Positions 15,910-23,178 of a stretch of DNA of 23,338 nt are shown in pieces. A model generated the notes under the pieces. That model was not told where the DNA came from and did no database searches. It saw nothing but the letters and a program-made list of their open reading frames with translations. The first letter of the stretch is position 1. Each line of letters opens with the position of its first letter. A program made the position numbers and the translations under genes. The stretch comes from JACCYQ01 sp036675565. Lineage in GTDB: Bacteria > Bacteroidota > Bacteroidia > Chitinophagales > Chitinophagaceae. The DNA is taken from assembly GCA_036675565.1 (NCBI GenBank), contig JAKFER010000004.1:1-23338 (forward strand), given 5' to 3'.

Positions 15910-16926
15910 CTATAGTTGAGTAAAATTATTTTTCTCAAATACTCCTTTTGCAGAAAATTCGCTGATACTCTCATTTTCAACTATCAACTCTTTCCAATAC
16001 CTCAAAACGGTTTTAGGGAGTATAGTAAAGGCAGGCTGTATCCCTTGCAACAAATAATCTGCTATCATTTTAGGCTCATTGAACCCACAGGCAGTACGTG
16101 AAGCGGTAGTACCAGAGCAACGTGCATTAATTTCAAATACATAAGGTACACCATCTTTCATTCTTAATTGTATATTACAAGCGCCGAATGGCTTTATAGC
16201 CTGAACTACCTTACGCACCGTTTCTTCAATCAACGGATTTTGTTCTACAAAACATTTATAAGTGTCGCCATCCCTGAGGATACGGCGCATTACAATTACA
16301 CCTTTACAAGTTCCATCCAGGTTTACCGACCCACAGGTATATTCATCACCTTCTATATATTCCTGTACAATAAATGAGGAAGCTTCTTTCTCATGCTTAA
16401 CCAGGAAATTATCCCAATCCTGCTGATTCTTTACGAGGAATACATTTTTGGAACGGGCTCCACCCACTTTTTGCTTGATGATCAGTGGCCACTGCAATTC
16501 AACTTTGTCTTTTAAGTAACTGTCGAGGTTTATTGTTTTGGGAACAGCTATTCCATGAGGTGTTAACTGCTCATAAGTAGCCATTTTATTATCCGAGACC
16601 TCAATTACAGACGGATCACTCACCACTACCCTGGTACCTATTTCTTCAAAGCGGTGCCTGTTAAGTGATAATGGCATTAGTTCTGCATCCAGGCCGGGGA
16701 AAAGCAGGCTGCATTGTTCCGTTTTACAAATGTCCAGAAGGGCAGGAATAAACGCTTCATCCCTGGAATAAGGAATTTTATAGGCTTTGGGTACAGCATA
16801 TAAACCCGTTCCCAAAATTTCTCCATCCAGGCCTATTATATTATATCCTGTTTCATAAAGAGATTTAATAACGCTTTGACCAACACCGCCACCGACGCCA
16901 GTGACGGCAATATTATATGACTGCAT
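15910..16926 (-). CDS. ATP-grasp ligase-like protein (CarB-like)
   Basis: A 338-residue ATP-grasp protein from ATG 16926. It has a Rossmann-like pre-ATP-grasp domain, NIAVTGVGGGVGQSVIKSL (residues 5-23), then the ATP-grasp fold: nucleotide Lys in PLIIKQKVGGARSK (K151), E189-Y-I-E-G-D-E-Y, and the Mg-binding FEINARCSGT (E265, N267). The family (carbamoyl-phosphate-synthase-like ligases) joins an acyl-phosphate to an amine, thiol or hydroxyl. An in-frame TTG 12 codons upstream (16962) was rejected because it adds a non-conserved hydrophobic tail before the Rossmann strand. It follows the sugar aminotransferase after a 128-base gap and precedes the epimerase by 3 bases. It may attach an amino acid or other carboxylate to an amino sugar, but a role in precursor supply cannot be excluded. 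Confidence 0.88.
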   Translation of the reverse strand: MQSYNIAVTGVGGGVGQSVIKSLYETGYNIIGLDGEILGTGLYAVPKAYKIPYSRDEAFIPALLDICKTEQCSLLFPGLDAELMPLSLNRHRFEEIGTRVVVSDPSVIEVSDNKMATYEQLTPHGIAVPKTINLDSYLKDKVELQWPLIIKQKVGGARSKNVFLVKNQQDWDNFLVKHEKEASSFIVQEYIEGDEYTCGSVNLDGTCKGVIVMRRILRDGDTYKCFVEQNPLIEETVRKVVQAIKPFGACNIQLRMKDGVPYVFEINARCSGTTASRTACGFNEPKMIADYLLQGIQPAFTILPKTVLRYWKELIVENESISEFSAKGVFEKNNFTQL

Positions 16927-17023
16927 AGGTATTGGGATTGGTTTGATAGTTAAATATATCAATTGATAATTTAAAAAAAAGATTCATGCGTTGGAGAATT
17001 TAAATAATAATGATCCCGACCGG

Positions 17024-17043
17024 GCAACTACAAGCAACTACAA
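17024..17043. repeat. 10-base tandem duplication
   Basis: GCAACTACAA occurs twice in a row in the 128-base gap between the aminotransferase and ATP-grasp genes, just after the aminotransferase stop. It is too short to assign a function. Confidence 0.7.
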
Positions 17044-17054
17044 GTATAAACTTA

Positions 17055-18137
17055 TCAATTATTAAGAATTCTTAAGATCAACCTGCAAATTAAATCAACC
17101 TCCTCTATAGATAAATCATAGTATAAAGGCAGGCACAAAACCCGCTTGGCCATATCGTCAGTAATCGGCATTGCTACAGGCTTAAGATAAGGAAGTACGC
17201 TTGCTAACGAGGGATAAAAATAACGTCTTGCGAAAATTTCATTTGCTTTTAATTCCTCAAAGATCTTAACAGCAATATCTTCTGACTCGAATACAATGGG
17301 AAAGTAAGCATAATTTAAACTTGCTTTGGCATGCCACTGTGGAATAAAGGCTTTCGCTTTTTTTAACATGGTCTGGTAACGCTCTGTCAGCAATTTTCTT
17401 TTCCCATAAATAGCTTCTATATAATTCAGGTTTACCAATCCCATAGCAGCATGAAACTCGGAATTTTTTCCATTAATCCCCAATTCAGCAAATGCCTCAG
17501 GTCCGTTGAAACCAAAGTTTCTTATAAAGGCCAGTTTTTTCAGCAAGTCTTTATTTTTTGTTACAACCAGCCCCCCCTCTCCCGAATGGTATAATTTGGT
17601 GGCATGGAGGCTACAGGTAGAGATATCTCCATAGTCAAAAATGGAATGCCCGTTAACTTTTACTCCGAATGCATGGGCCCCGTCATAAATTACTTTCAAT
17701 TTATGTTTTTGAGCTATTTTTTCTATCAGTTCCACATCACAGGGATTCCCGTAAACATGAGTAGTCAGGATAGCAGAAGTTTCTGGCGTAATGGCTGATT
17801 CTATTTTCGTTGCATCAATGTTCAGAGACTTGGCATCTATATCCACAAAAACAGGTTTGCATCCTTCCCACACGATGCTGCTGGTAGTAGCAATAAAAGA
17901 AAAGGGAGTAGTGATAATTTCTCCTTTCAGATCCAACGCTTTAATAGCCATTTGTAATGCGACTGTACCATTGGTGACAAACAGCAGGTGGTTTAGATGA
18001 AGATGTTGTTTAAGTTTTAACTCCAGTTCACTGGCAAGCGGCCCCATATTAGTTAGCCACTGACGCTGCCAGATACCGGGCAAATATTTTTCATATTCTT
18101 CTTGGGGCGGAAGAAAGGGTTTGGTAACAGGGATCAT
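17055..18137 (-). CDS. DegT/DnrJ/EryC1/StrS sugar aminotransferase, VioA-like
   Basis: A 360-residue PLP-dependent aminotransferase that converts a keto-sugar nucleotide to an amino sugar. The PLP lysine is K181 in SLHATKLYHSGEGG. YDGAHAFGV holds the ring-stacking region (D152, H155), and the N-terminal IPVTKPFLPP, WLTNMGP, TNGTVALQMAI and EIITTPFSFIATTSSIVWEGCKPVFVDID match VioA-type enzymes, which make dTDP-4-amino-4,6-dideoxyglucose (dTDP-Qui4N) from dTDP-4-keto-6-deoxyglucose. RmlA and RmlB encoded upstream would supply that precursor. No FdtA/QdtA isomerase is seen, so a 3-amino product is less likely here. ATGA overlap with the flippase gene (18134-18137) points to translational coupling. 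Family certain; VioA function is a recognition from motifs, not a computed match. Confidence 0.9.
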   Translation of the reverse strand: MIPVTKPFLPPQEEYEKYLPGIWQRQWLTNMGPLASELELKLKQHLHLNHLLFVTNGTVALQMAIKALDLKGEIITTPFSFIATTSSIVWEGCKPVFVDIDAKSLNIDATKIESAITPETSAILTTHVYGNPCDVELIEKIAQKHKLKVIYDGAHAFGVKVNGHSIFDYGDISTCSLHATKLYHSGEGGLVVTKNKDLLKKLAFIRNFGFNGPEAFAELGINGKNSEFHAAMGLVNLNYIEAIYGKRKLLTERYQTMLKKAKAFIPQWHAKASLNYAYFPIVFESEDIAVKIFEELKANEIFARRYFYPSLASVLPYLKPVAMPITDDMAKRVLCLPLYYDLSIEEVDLICRLILRILNN

Positions 18138-19576
18138 TTTTTAAAAATTATTTGTTTAATTTCAAGAACAGCGGGAATCCGGAATATAATAGCACCCCCT
18201 ATATATAAGATGGCAAAAAATAAACTATTCATTGCAATAACAATAAAATCATTAAACTCAATCCTGCCAATAAAGAAATGATTAGCTGACCAACAGATTA
18301 ATCCAACTAATAAAGCCAATAAAAGAGTGGGCAGGATATCTTTTATCTGTTCCATGGTAGGATAGTTAATAATTTTACCGCTATAAAAAGAATTGATAAG
18401 AAACGCTAAAACAGTGGATATTACCTGGGAATATAATAATCCATAAATTCCAAAAGGCATCGCACAGATGATCAAAATGGTTATCATTAACTTTTTGACG
18501 ACTTCCAGCTTTAAGAATAAATCGCTTCTGCCCTTTACGTTGAGAATATTCAGATTATATACATGCAACGGGAACAATATCCCTGCTATACAAAGTATCT
18601 GGAAATAAGGAACGGCGGGCAACCATTTTTCAGTAAGCAGCCAACTGAAAACAGGTTTGGCCACCAGGCAACAATAAATCATCAGGGGTGCCACCCAGAA
18701 AAGTACTTGTTGCATCACTCTTTTATACACGCTTTTCAAGCGTACATCATCATGCTGTATGGAAGAAAACATTGGATAAGAAACCTTGAACAAAGCAGAC
18801 GAAATGGTGTTGAGAGGGATGCTTCTGAATGCAAAAGCCCGGTCATAGAAACCTAACTGGCTTATATTAAAAAATCTTCCGATCAATACGCTGTAACTGT
18901 TTGTATAAATCGTATCCAGCAACCCCGATAGCGTAAGCTTGTACCCAAAACTAAAATGGGTTTTGAATTTTTCCCTGTCAAAGATTAAAGCAGGCCGCCA
19001 GTCTGCAAAAATCCAGTGCAATGCTGCCCAGATAGTTGAGCGGGTAAGATACATCCAGACCAGCGCCCAGACTCCATATCCCCGATAAGCAAGCCATAGA
19101 CCTGCGCCTGAACCAAGTAGGGTAGCAGGTAATTCCATCAGCATTTGCAGTCTGAAATTCATAGCCTTTGTAAGCCTTGTTGTCTGTACCGCTACAAGAG
19201 CTTGGATAATAATAGAAATAGCATATACCCTTAAAATTGGAGTTAATTGGGGTTGCCTATAAAAATCACTGGCAAGAGGAGCGAAAAGAAATATCATCAG
19301 GTAGAGCACACTACTTATGCCCATGTTCATAAAAAAAATGGTAGAGTAATCACGTTGGTCAGCCTGAGGTGTGCGGATTAGTGAATTTGTCATGCCACTA
19401 TCCATCAAAGTGTTGCCCAGTGAGATAAAGATCTGTAACATGGCAATCAATCCAAAAGCCTCTGGCATCAAAAGCCTCGCAAGAACAATTTGCACGGCCA
19501 TCATTATCAACTGTGAACTGAACTGTTGTCCAAATGTCCAGAACAGGCCGCTAATAGCTTGCTTCTTAAGGCTCAT
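18134..19576 (-). CDS. wzx: Wzx-type oligosaccharide flippase (PST/MOP family)
   Basis: A 480-residue membrane protein with about 12-14 transmembrane helices. The MOP/PST pattern is clear: AISGLFWTFGQQFSSQLIMMAVQIVLARLLMPEAFGLIAMLQIFISLGNTLMDSGMTNSLIR at the N-terminus, a second-half repeat (HFSFGYKLTLSGLLDTIYTNSYSVLIGRFF) and YDRAFAFRSIPLNTISSALFKVSYPMFS. This subgroup includes WzxC/TuaB-like lipid-linked oligosaccharide flippases that move undecaprenyl-linked repeat units across the inner membrane. The ATG at 19576 is 53 bases after the second acyltransferase; the TGA overlaps the aminotransferase ATG. Length is normal for Wzx. Strong assignment. Confidence 0.92.
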   Translation of the reverse strand: MSLKKQAISGLFWTFGQQFSSQLIMMAVQIVLARLLMPEAFGLIAMLQIFISLGNTLMDSGMTNSLIRTPQADQRDYSTIFFMNMGISSVLYLMIFLFAPLASDFYRQPQLTPILRVYAISIIIQALVAVQTTRLTKAMNFRLQMLMELPATLLGSGAGLWLAYRGYGVWALVWMYLTRSTIWAALHWIFADWRPALIFDREKFKTHFSFGYKLTLSGLLDTIYTNSYSVLIGRFFNISQLGFYDRAFAFRSIPLNTISSALFKVSYPMFSSIQHDDVRLKSVYKRVMQQVLFWVAPLMIYCCLVAKPVFSWLLTEKWLPAVPYFQILCIAGILFPLHVYNLNILNVKGRSDLFLKLEVVKKLMITILIICAMPFGIYGLLYSQVISTVLAFLINSFYSGKIINYPTMEQIKDILPTLLLALLVGLICWSANHFFIGRIEFNDFIVIAMNSLFFAILYIGGAIIFRIPAVLEIKQIIFKK

Positions 19577-19629
19577 GAAATCAAAAAAAATTTGGCTGTC
19601 GATGAAAAAATTACGGAGTATAATCTGCT

Positions 19630-20712
19630 TTAATTTTTAGCAGGTAGAACGTTAGTACTAGGTACCACGGCAAATCGATCCTTTTTGCGCAAAAACCATG
19701 ATTCAAAATAATAAAATGAAATATGGGCCATTATCAGGGTAATGGCGGTTACAAGTATATAAACAATAATCTCAAAACCACGAGATGCGGGCAACCAGCG
19801 TTTAAACAAGCTAAAACCAATAATCATAGCAAACGTATGATATACATAAATGCCATATGATATTCGTCCCATCCAGTTAATTACCCGATGCTCCAATTTT
19901 ACAAGAGTTTTGGGATTCGTACTAACATTAATGATGATAACCAGGAACAAAATGGCATATAACTCGCCATCAATGATTGAAAAGATATGCAAAGGCCGGT
20001 AAATGGATATGGCTAATACCAGCCAGCACATTACCTGCAATGCAGGGTGATACAATTTTTTGATAAACCCTTTTTTATAATGGATTGCCCATGCACCTAA
20101 ACCGCCAATAGCCATGCAATGGAAACGGGTAACACCCACAAAAGTGTACCATTTGCCATTCTCCACCACCCGGAGTATCAACCGCAAAGAAAAAAATAAA
20201 ACAATAATGCCTATCATAATATATGGAAGTTTTCTCTTCCACCTGAACAGCCAGGGCCAGAATAAGTAAAATTGTTCCTCTACCCCTACACTCCACAGTT
20301 GCGCCACTGGACCGATAATTCCTCCAAATACAAAAGGAACATTCGCCATTAAGAAAACATAAAAGAAAGTATCTCCACTACTAATGGGTTGCTCATTGAT
20401 AATAACCCAGGTAATAGCAATGAACAGAGCCAGGTAATAAATAGGCCAGATACGAAGAATACGGCGTAGATAAAACTTACGCAAAGAAATCGTTTCTGTT
20501 TTATCATGCTCTTTTAATAACAAAGTTGTGATGAGGTAGCCACTTAATACAAAAAACATTGTAACGCCATATCCAGCCATATTAATACTCCCTTTGGCAG
20601 GGAATCCAAGCTCTCCTATTTGCAAGCTTATATGTGACAGCACTACCAGCAAAGCGGCGATTGCTCTGATACCATTCAGTCCTGGCAAATAAAGTGATTT
20701 AGTTTGATTCAA
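19630..20712 (-). CDS. Acyltransferase-3 family membrane O-acyltransferase
   Basis: A 360-residue multi-pass acyltransferase. Conserved blocks: LNGIRAIAALLVVLSHISLQ, AGYGVTMFFVLSGYLITTLLL, LRKFYLRRILRIWPIYYLALF, and GPVAQLWSVGVEEQFYLFWPWLF. The start is a TTG at 20712: an in-frame TAG lies four codons upstream, and the next Met is residue 45, after the catalytic-histidine block, so TTG is forced. It lies 49 bases after the paralogous acyltransferase at 20762-21919, suggesting a tandem pair. Expected to O-acylate the polysaccharide or a lipid-linked intermediate. Donor and target are unknown. Confidence 0.9.
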   Translation of the reverse strand: MNQTKSLYLPGLNGIRAIAALLVVLSHISLQIGELGFPAKGSINMAGYGVTMFFVLSGYLITTLLLKEHDKTETISLRKFYLRRILRIWPIYYLALFIAITWVIINEQPISSGDTFFYVFLMANVPFVFGGIIGPVAQLWSVGVEEQFYLFWPWLFRWKRKLPYIMIGIIVLFFSLRLILRVVENGKWYTFVGVTRFHCMAIGGLGAWAIHYKKGFIKKLYHPALQVMCWLVLAISIYRPLHIFSIIDGELYAILFLVIIINVSTNPKTLVKLEHRVINWMGRISYGIYVYHTFAMIIGFSLFKRWLPASRGFEIIVYILVTAITLIMAHISFYYFESWFLRKKDRFAVVPSTNVLPAKN

Positions 20713-20761
20713 TTGTTGACTCTATTTTCAATGATGAGATCTGATGGTTGACAACTTCCTG

Positions 20762-21919
20762 CTACTGACGACCTGTTTTTACAATGGCAAACCTATCTTT
20801 TAACTTAAGGAATGGAGATTCCAACCATTTATAACTCAATTTAGCGATTAGGATACTCAAGCCAAGGCTGACAAAGCCCCCTGTCAGTAAAATGATGAAG
20901 CTGTTATTATCGATCCTTAACACTCTTAAAGCTATATCAGTTATTAAAATTCCTATCGGATGCAACATGTAAAGTCCGTATGATATCTTTCCAAGATTTG
21001 AAAAATGCTGGTTCCTGCCCAAAGGATATAAGGTATTTTTTGCAAAACATTGTTCCATGATGATAAAGGCCCAGAAAAAATCAAAGATCAGCCTGTCAAA
21101 AATTTTGGCCCCGGGAAATACAAAAATCAAATCTTGAAAAAAATAACAAGCAAAAATAAGCAGGTAACAAAATGCAATCGTTTTTCGGCGAAGCTCCTTC
21201 ACTCTTGATAAAAACTTTTGATTATGTATCGTTAAATACGCAAAAAAACCGCCTATAGCCAAATCGCCCATGACTGCAAACGTATGAAAATGCAACACCC
21301 ATTGTTCCCCTTCTGCATATATTCGAAACGCAATACAGGCAAAAATTACAGAAGGAAAAATCAACCTGTGTTTTGAGGAAGGAAGCAATTTAAATAGCAA
21401 GGGCCAAAAAATATAAAACTGTTCTTCTATGGATACAGACCATACAATACCTTGTGTCATGGCGCTGTGACCGGGGCAAGTTTGACTAATATGTATAGAA
21501 TCGAAATTGGCCAAGAAAGTAAAGTAATACCAAGGTCTTGAGCACAGAGCAGAGTCAATGCCGATGAAAGATTTTAAATAAGGATAAATTATAAAAGCAA
21601 AAAAGACGGTGGCATAATATAAGGGCCAGATGCGTAGAGTACGACGGATATAAAACTTTTTTAAATCAATTGAGCCAGCGGTTTTCAGTTCATTCAATAG
21701 AAGGTAAGTGATAAGAAACCCACTCAATACAAAGAATATCTGCACGCCTGTGCCACCCCCCAATAAAAAAAAATTGATAAGCCTGTCTGATAAATAACTT
21801 TCACCTTCAAAGGATTTAAAAGCATTATATAACCCATGTTGAAAGAAAACCAATAAAAAAGCCAGGAATCTTAAACTATCGAGATTAGGAAAAAAAATTC
21901 TGGGACGATCGGTAGCCAT
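20762..21919 (-). CDS. Acyltransferase-3 family membrane O-acyltransferase
   Basis: A 385-residue relative of the downstream gene, with the same blocks: FPNLDSLRFLAFLLVFFQHGLYNAF, GTGVQIFFVLSGFLITYLLLNEL, LKKFYIRRTLRIWPLYYATVFF and VWSVSIEEQFYIFWPLLF. Both have the histidine helix, FFVLSG, RRTLRIWP/RRILRIWP and W-S-V-x-x-EEQFY-F-WP, so they are the same subfamily, yet differ enough in the middle and C-terminal helices to suggest different sugars or positions. ATG at 21919 follows a 137-base gap after rmlA holding a promoter-like sequence. The short cysteine-bearing loop CSRPWYYFTFLANFDSIHISQTCPGHS is probably periplasmic. Confidence 0.9.
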   Translation of the reverse strand: MATDRPRIFFPNLDSLRFLAFLLVFFQHGLYNAFKSFEGESYLSDRLINFFLLGGGTGVQIFFVLSGFLITYLLLNELKTAGSIDLKKFYIRRTLRIWPLYYATVFFAFIIYPYLKSFIGIDSALCSRPWYYFTFLANFDSIHISQTCPGHSAMTQGIVWSVSIEEQFYIFWPLLFKLLPSSKHRLIFPSVIFACIAFRIYAEGEQWVLHFHTFAVMGDLAIGGFFAYLTIHNQKFLSRVKELRRKTIAFCYLLIFACYFFQDLIFVFPGAKIFDRLIFDFFWAFIIMEQCFAKNTLYPLGRNQHFSNLGKISYGLYMLHPIGILITDIALRVLRIDNNSFIILLTGGFVSLGLSILIAKLSYKWLESPFLKLKDRFAIVKTGRQ

Positions 21920-22002
21920 TAGGTTACAATCTTAGTTTATTGGATATTTTTTAAAAGAAATTTTTGCCGACAAGGGTTAAGGGATATTTAGAACCTGACC
22001 TT

Positions 22003-22033
22003 TAAAAATATAGAAAGCAGGTTTGCAACCAAA
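22003..22033 (-). promoter_or_regulatory. Candidate Bacteroidota-type promoter after rmlA
   Basis: On the minus strand TTTG (22033-22030), 19 bases, then TATTTTTA (22010-22003), one mismatch from TAnnTTTG. The same TATTTTTA occurs in the candidate at 11840-11847. It would start a transcript about 75-85 bases before the acyltransferase ATG at 21919. Confidence 0.4.
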
Positions 22034-22056
22034 GATGAAGTATAAGAAGTTTTTGA

Positions 22057-22917
22057 TTAATCAACCATCTTCTTCAAATAAATTCCATACCCACTTTTAT
22101 TCAACCCTTCAGCCAGCTTCATCAATTTTTCATTATCAATAAAACCATTCCGGTAAGCCACTTCTTCAATACAACCGATTTTCGTTCCTTGTCTTTTTTC
22201 AATCACTCTTACAAATTCACTGGCATCACTTAAAGAATCAAAGGTACCTGTATCCAGCCAGGCGGTACCCCGGTCCAGAACTGCCACTTTTAATTTTCCC
22301 TGTCGTAAATATTCCTTGTTCACATCGGTTATCTCATATTCTCCCCGTGGAGAAGGTTTTAATTCCCTGGCAATCTTCACCACTTCATTATCATAAAAAT
22401 ATAAACCCGGCACCGCATAATTTGATTTCGGCTGTGCAGGTTTTTCTTCAATACTGATCGCTTTCATATTACCATCAAATTCCACCACCCCATAACGTTC
22501 AGGATCGCTTACCTGGTAAGCGAATACATAACCGCCTTCTATTTCATTCAATGCTTTTAACTGGCTGCCAAGACCTGTGCCATAAAAAATATTATCGCCT
22601 AATACCAGGGCCACTTTATCGTTGCCGATAAAATCAGCGCCAATAACAAAAGCCTGCGCCAATCCGTTAGGCACTTCCTGTATGGCATATTCAAAACGGC
22701 AACCTACATGCGATCCGTCTCCCAGCAATCGTTTAAACGATGCATTGTCTTCCGGTGTAGTAATGATCAGCACTTCTTTGATCCCTGCCATCATCAGCGT
22801 AGAAAGCGGGTAATAGATCATCGGCTTATCATAGATCGGCATCAGTTGTTTGCTGATAGCTTTGGTAATGGGATATAGCCTTGTACCCGATCCCCCGGCC
22901 AATATAATTCCTTTCAT
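22057..22917 (-). CDS. rmlA: Glucose-1-phosphate thymidylyltransferase
   Basis: A 286-residue RmlA (also called RfbA) that makes dTDP-glucose from dTTP and glucose-1-phosphate, the first step towards dTDP-6-deoxy sugars. It has MKGIILAGGSGTRLYP (nucleotide-binding loop), ISKQLMPIYDKPMIYYP, LVLGDNIFYG with the catalytic GDN, FEYAIQEVPNGLAQA, EKPAQPKSNYAVPGLYFYD, and DRGTAWLDTGTFDSLSDAS near the end. Length is typical (286-300). The start at ATG 22917 is clear. It follows a RmlB-like gene across a 261-base repeat-rich gap, and is followed by two acyltransferases instead of rmlC/rmlD, so the product may feed an amino-dideoxysugar pathway here. Confidence 0.97.
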   Translation of the reverse strand: MKGIILAGGSGTRLYPITKAISKQLMPIYDKPMIYYPLSTLMMAGIKEVLIITTPEDNASFKRLLGDGSHVGCRFEYAIQEVPNGLAQAFVIGADFIGNDKVALVLGDNIFYGTGLGSQLKALNEIEGGYVFAYQVSDPERYGVVEFDGNMKAISIEEKPAQPKSNYAVPGLYFYDNEVVKIARELKPSPRGEYEITDVNKEYLRQGKLKVAVLDRGTAWLDTGTFDSLSDASEFVRVIEKRQGTKIGCIEEVAYRNGFIDNEKLMKLAEGLNKSGYGIYLKKMVD

Positions 22918-22951
22918 AATTTTTATTTAATTGCCGCTTATGATTTTTTTT

Positions 22952-23170
22952 GCCACAACTTGTCCCGACACTTCGGGAGATTTACACAGATGAACACAGA
23001 TAAGGAATAATGGACTGCGGTTTTTTTTGAGCCACGAATTACACGAATGAACACTAATAAATAGGGAGAAGATTAGCATCTGATACATTCCTGGTGTGTT
23101 CTTTGTACAATTTGTGGCCAACCCTTTTCACGAAGTGAAAACATCTGTGTTAATCCGTGTTATCTGTGGC
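22952..23170. repeat. Cluster of GCCAC/ACAC short repeats with two hairpins
   Basis: The 261-base gap between rmlB and rmlA (22918-23178) holds about four copies of a related 26-30-base unit beginning GCCAC, followed by AT-T-ACAC and AACAC steps. Two are on the plus strand (22952-23002, interrupted by a hairpin; 23031-23057) and two are inverted (about 23091-23120, diverged; 23141-23170). Hairpins: TCCCGA/TCGGGA around CACT (22963-22978) and TTTTCAC/GTGAAAA around GAA (23125-23141). Similar GCCAC-ACAGATT-AACAC repeats are scattered in many bacterial genomes, including Bacteroidota. Nothing else coding is supported in the gap; a 64-codon minus-strand frame here is a by-product of the repeats. 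Confidence 0.75.
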
Positions 23171-23178
23171 CAGCTTTT

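Noticed and set aside
16927..16962. Upstream TTG start for the ATP-grasp gene (adds 12 residues)
   Set aside because: The extra residues precede the Rossmann strand without similarity to family N-termini; ATG 16926 starts just before the glycine-rich motif.
22927..23121. 64-codon minus-strand frame in the rmlB-rmlA gap
   Set aside because: Encoded by the GCCAC/ACAC repeats (for example a FLICVHLCKS stretch), a common false protein where such repeats occur.
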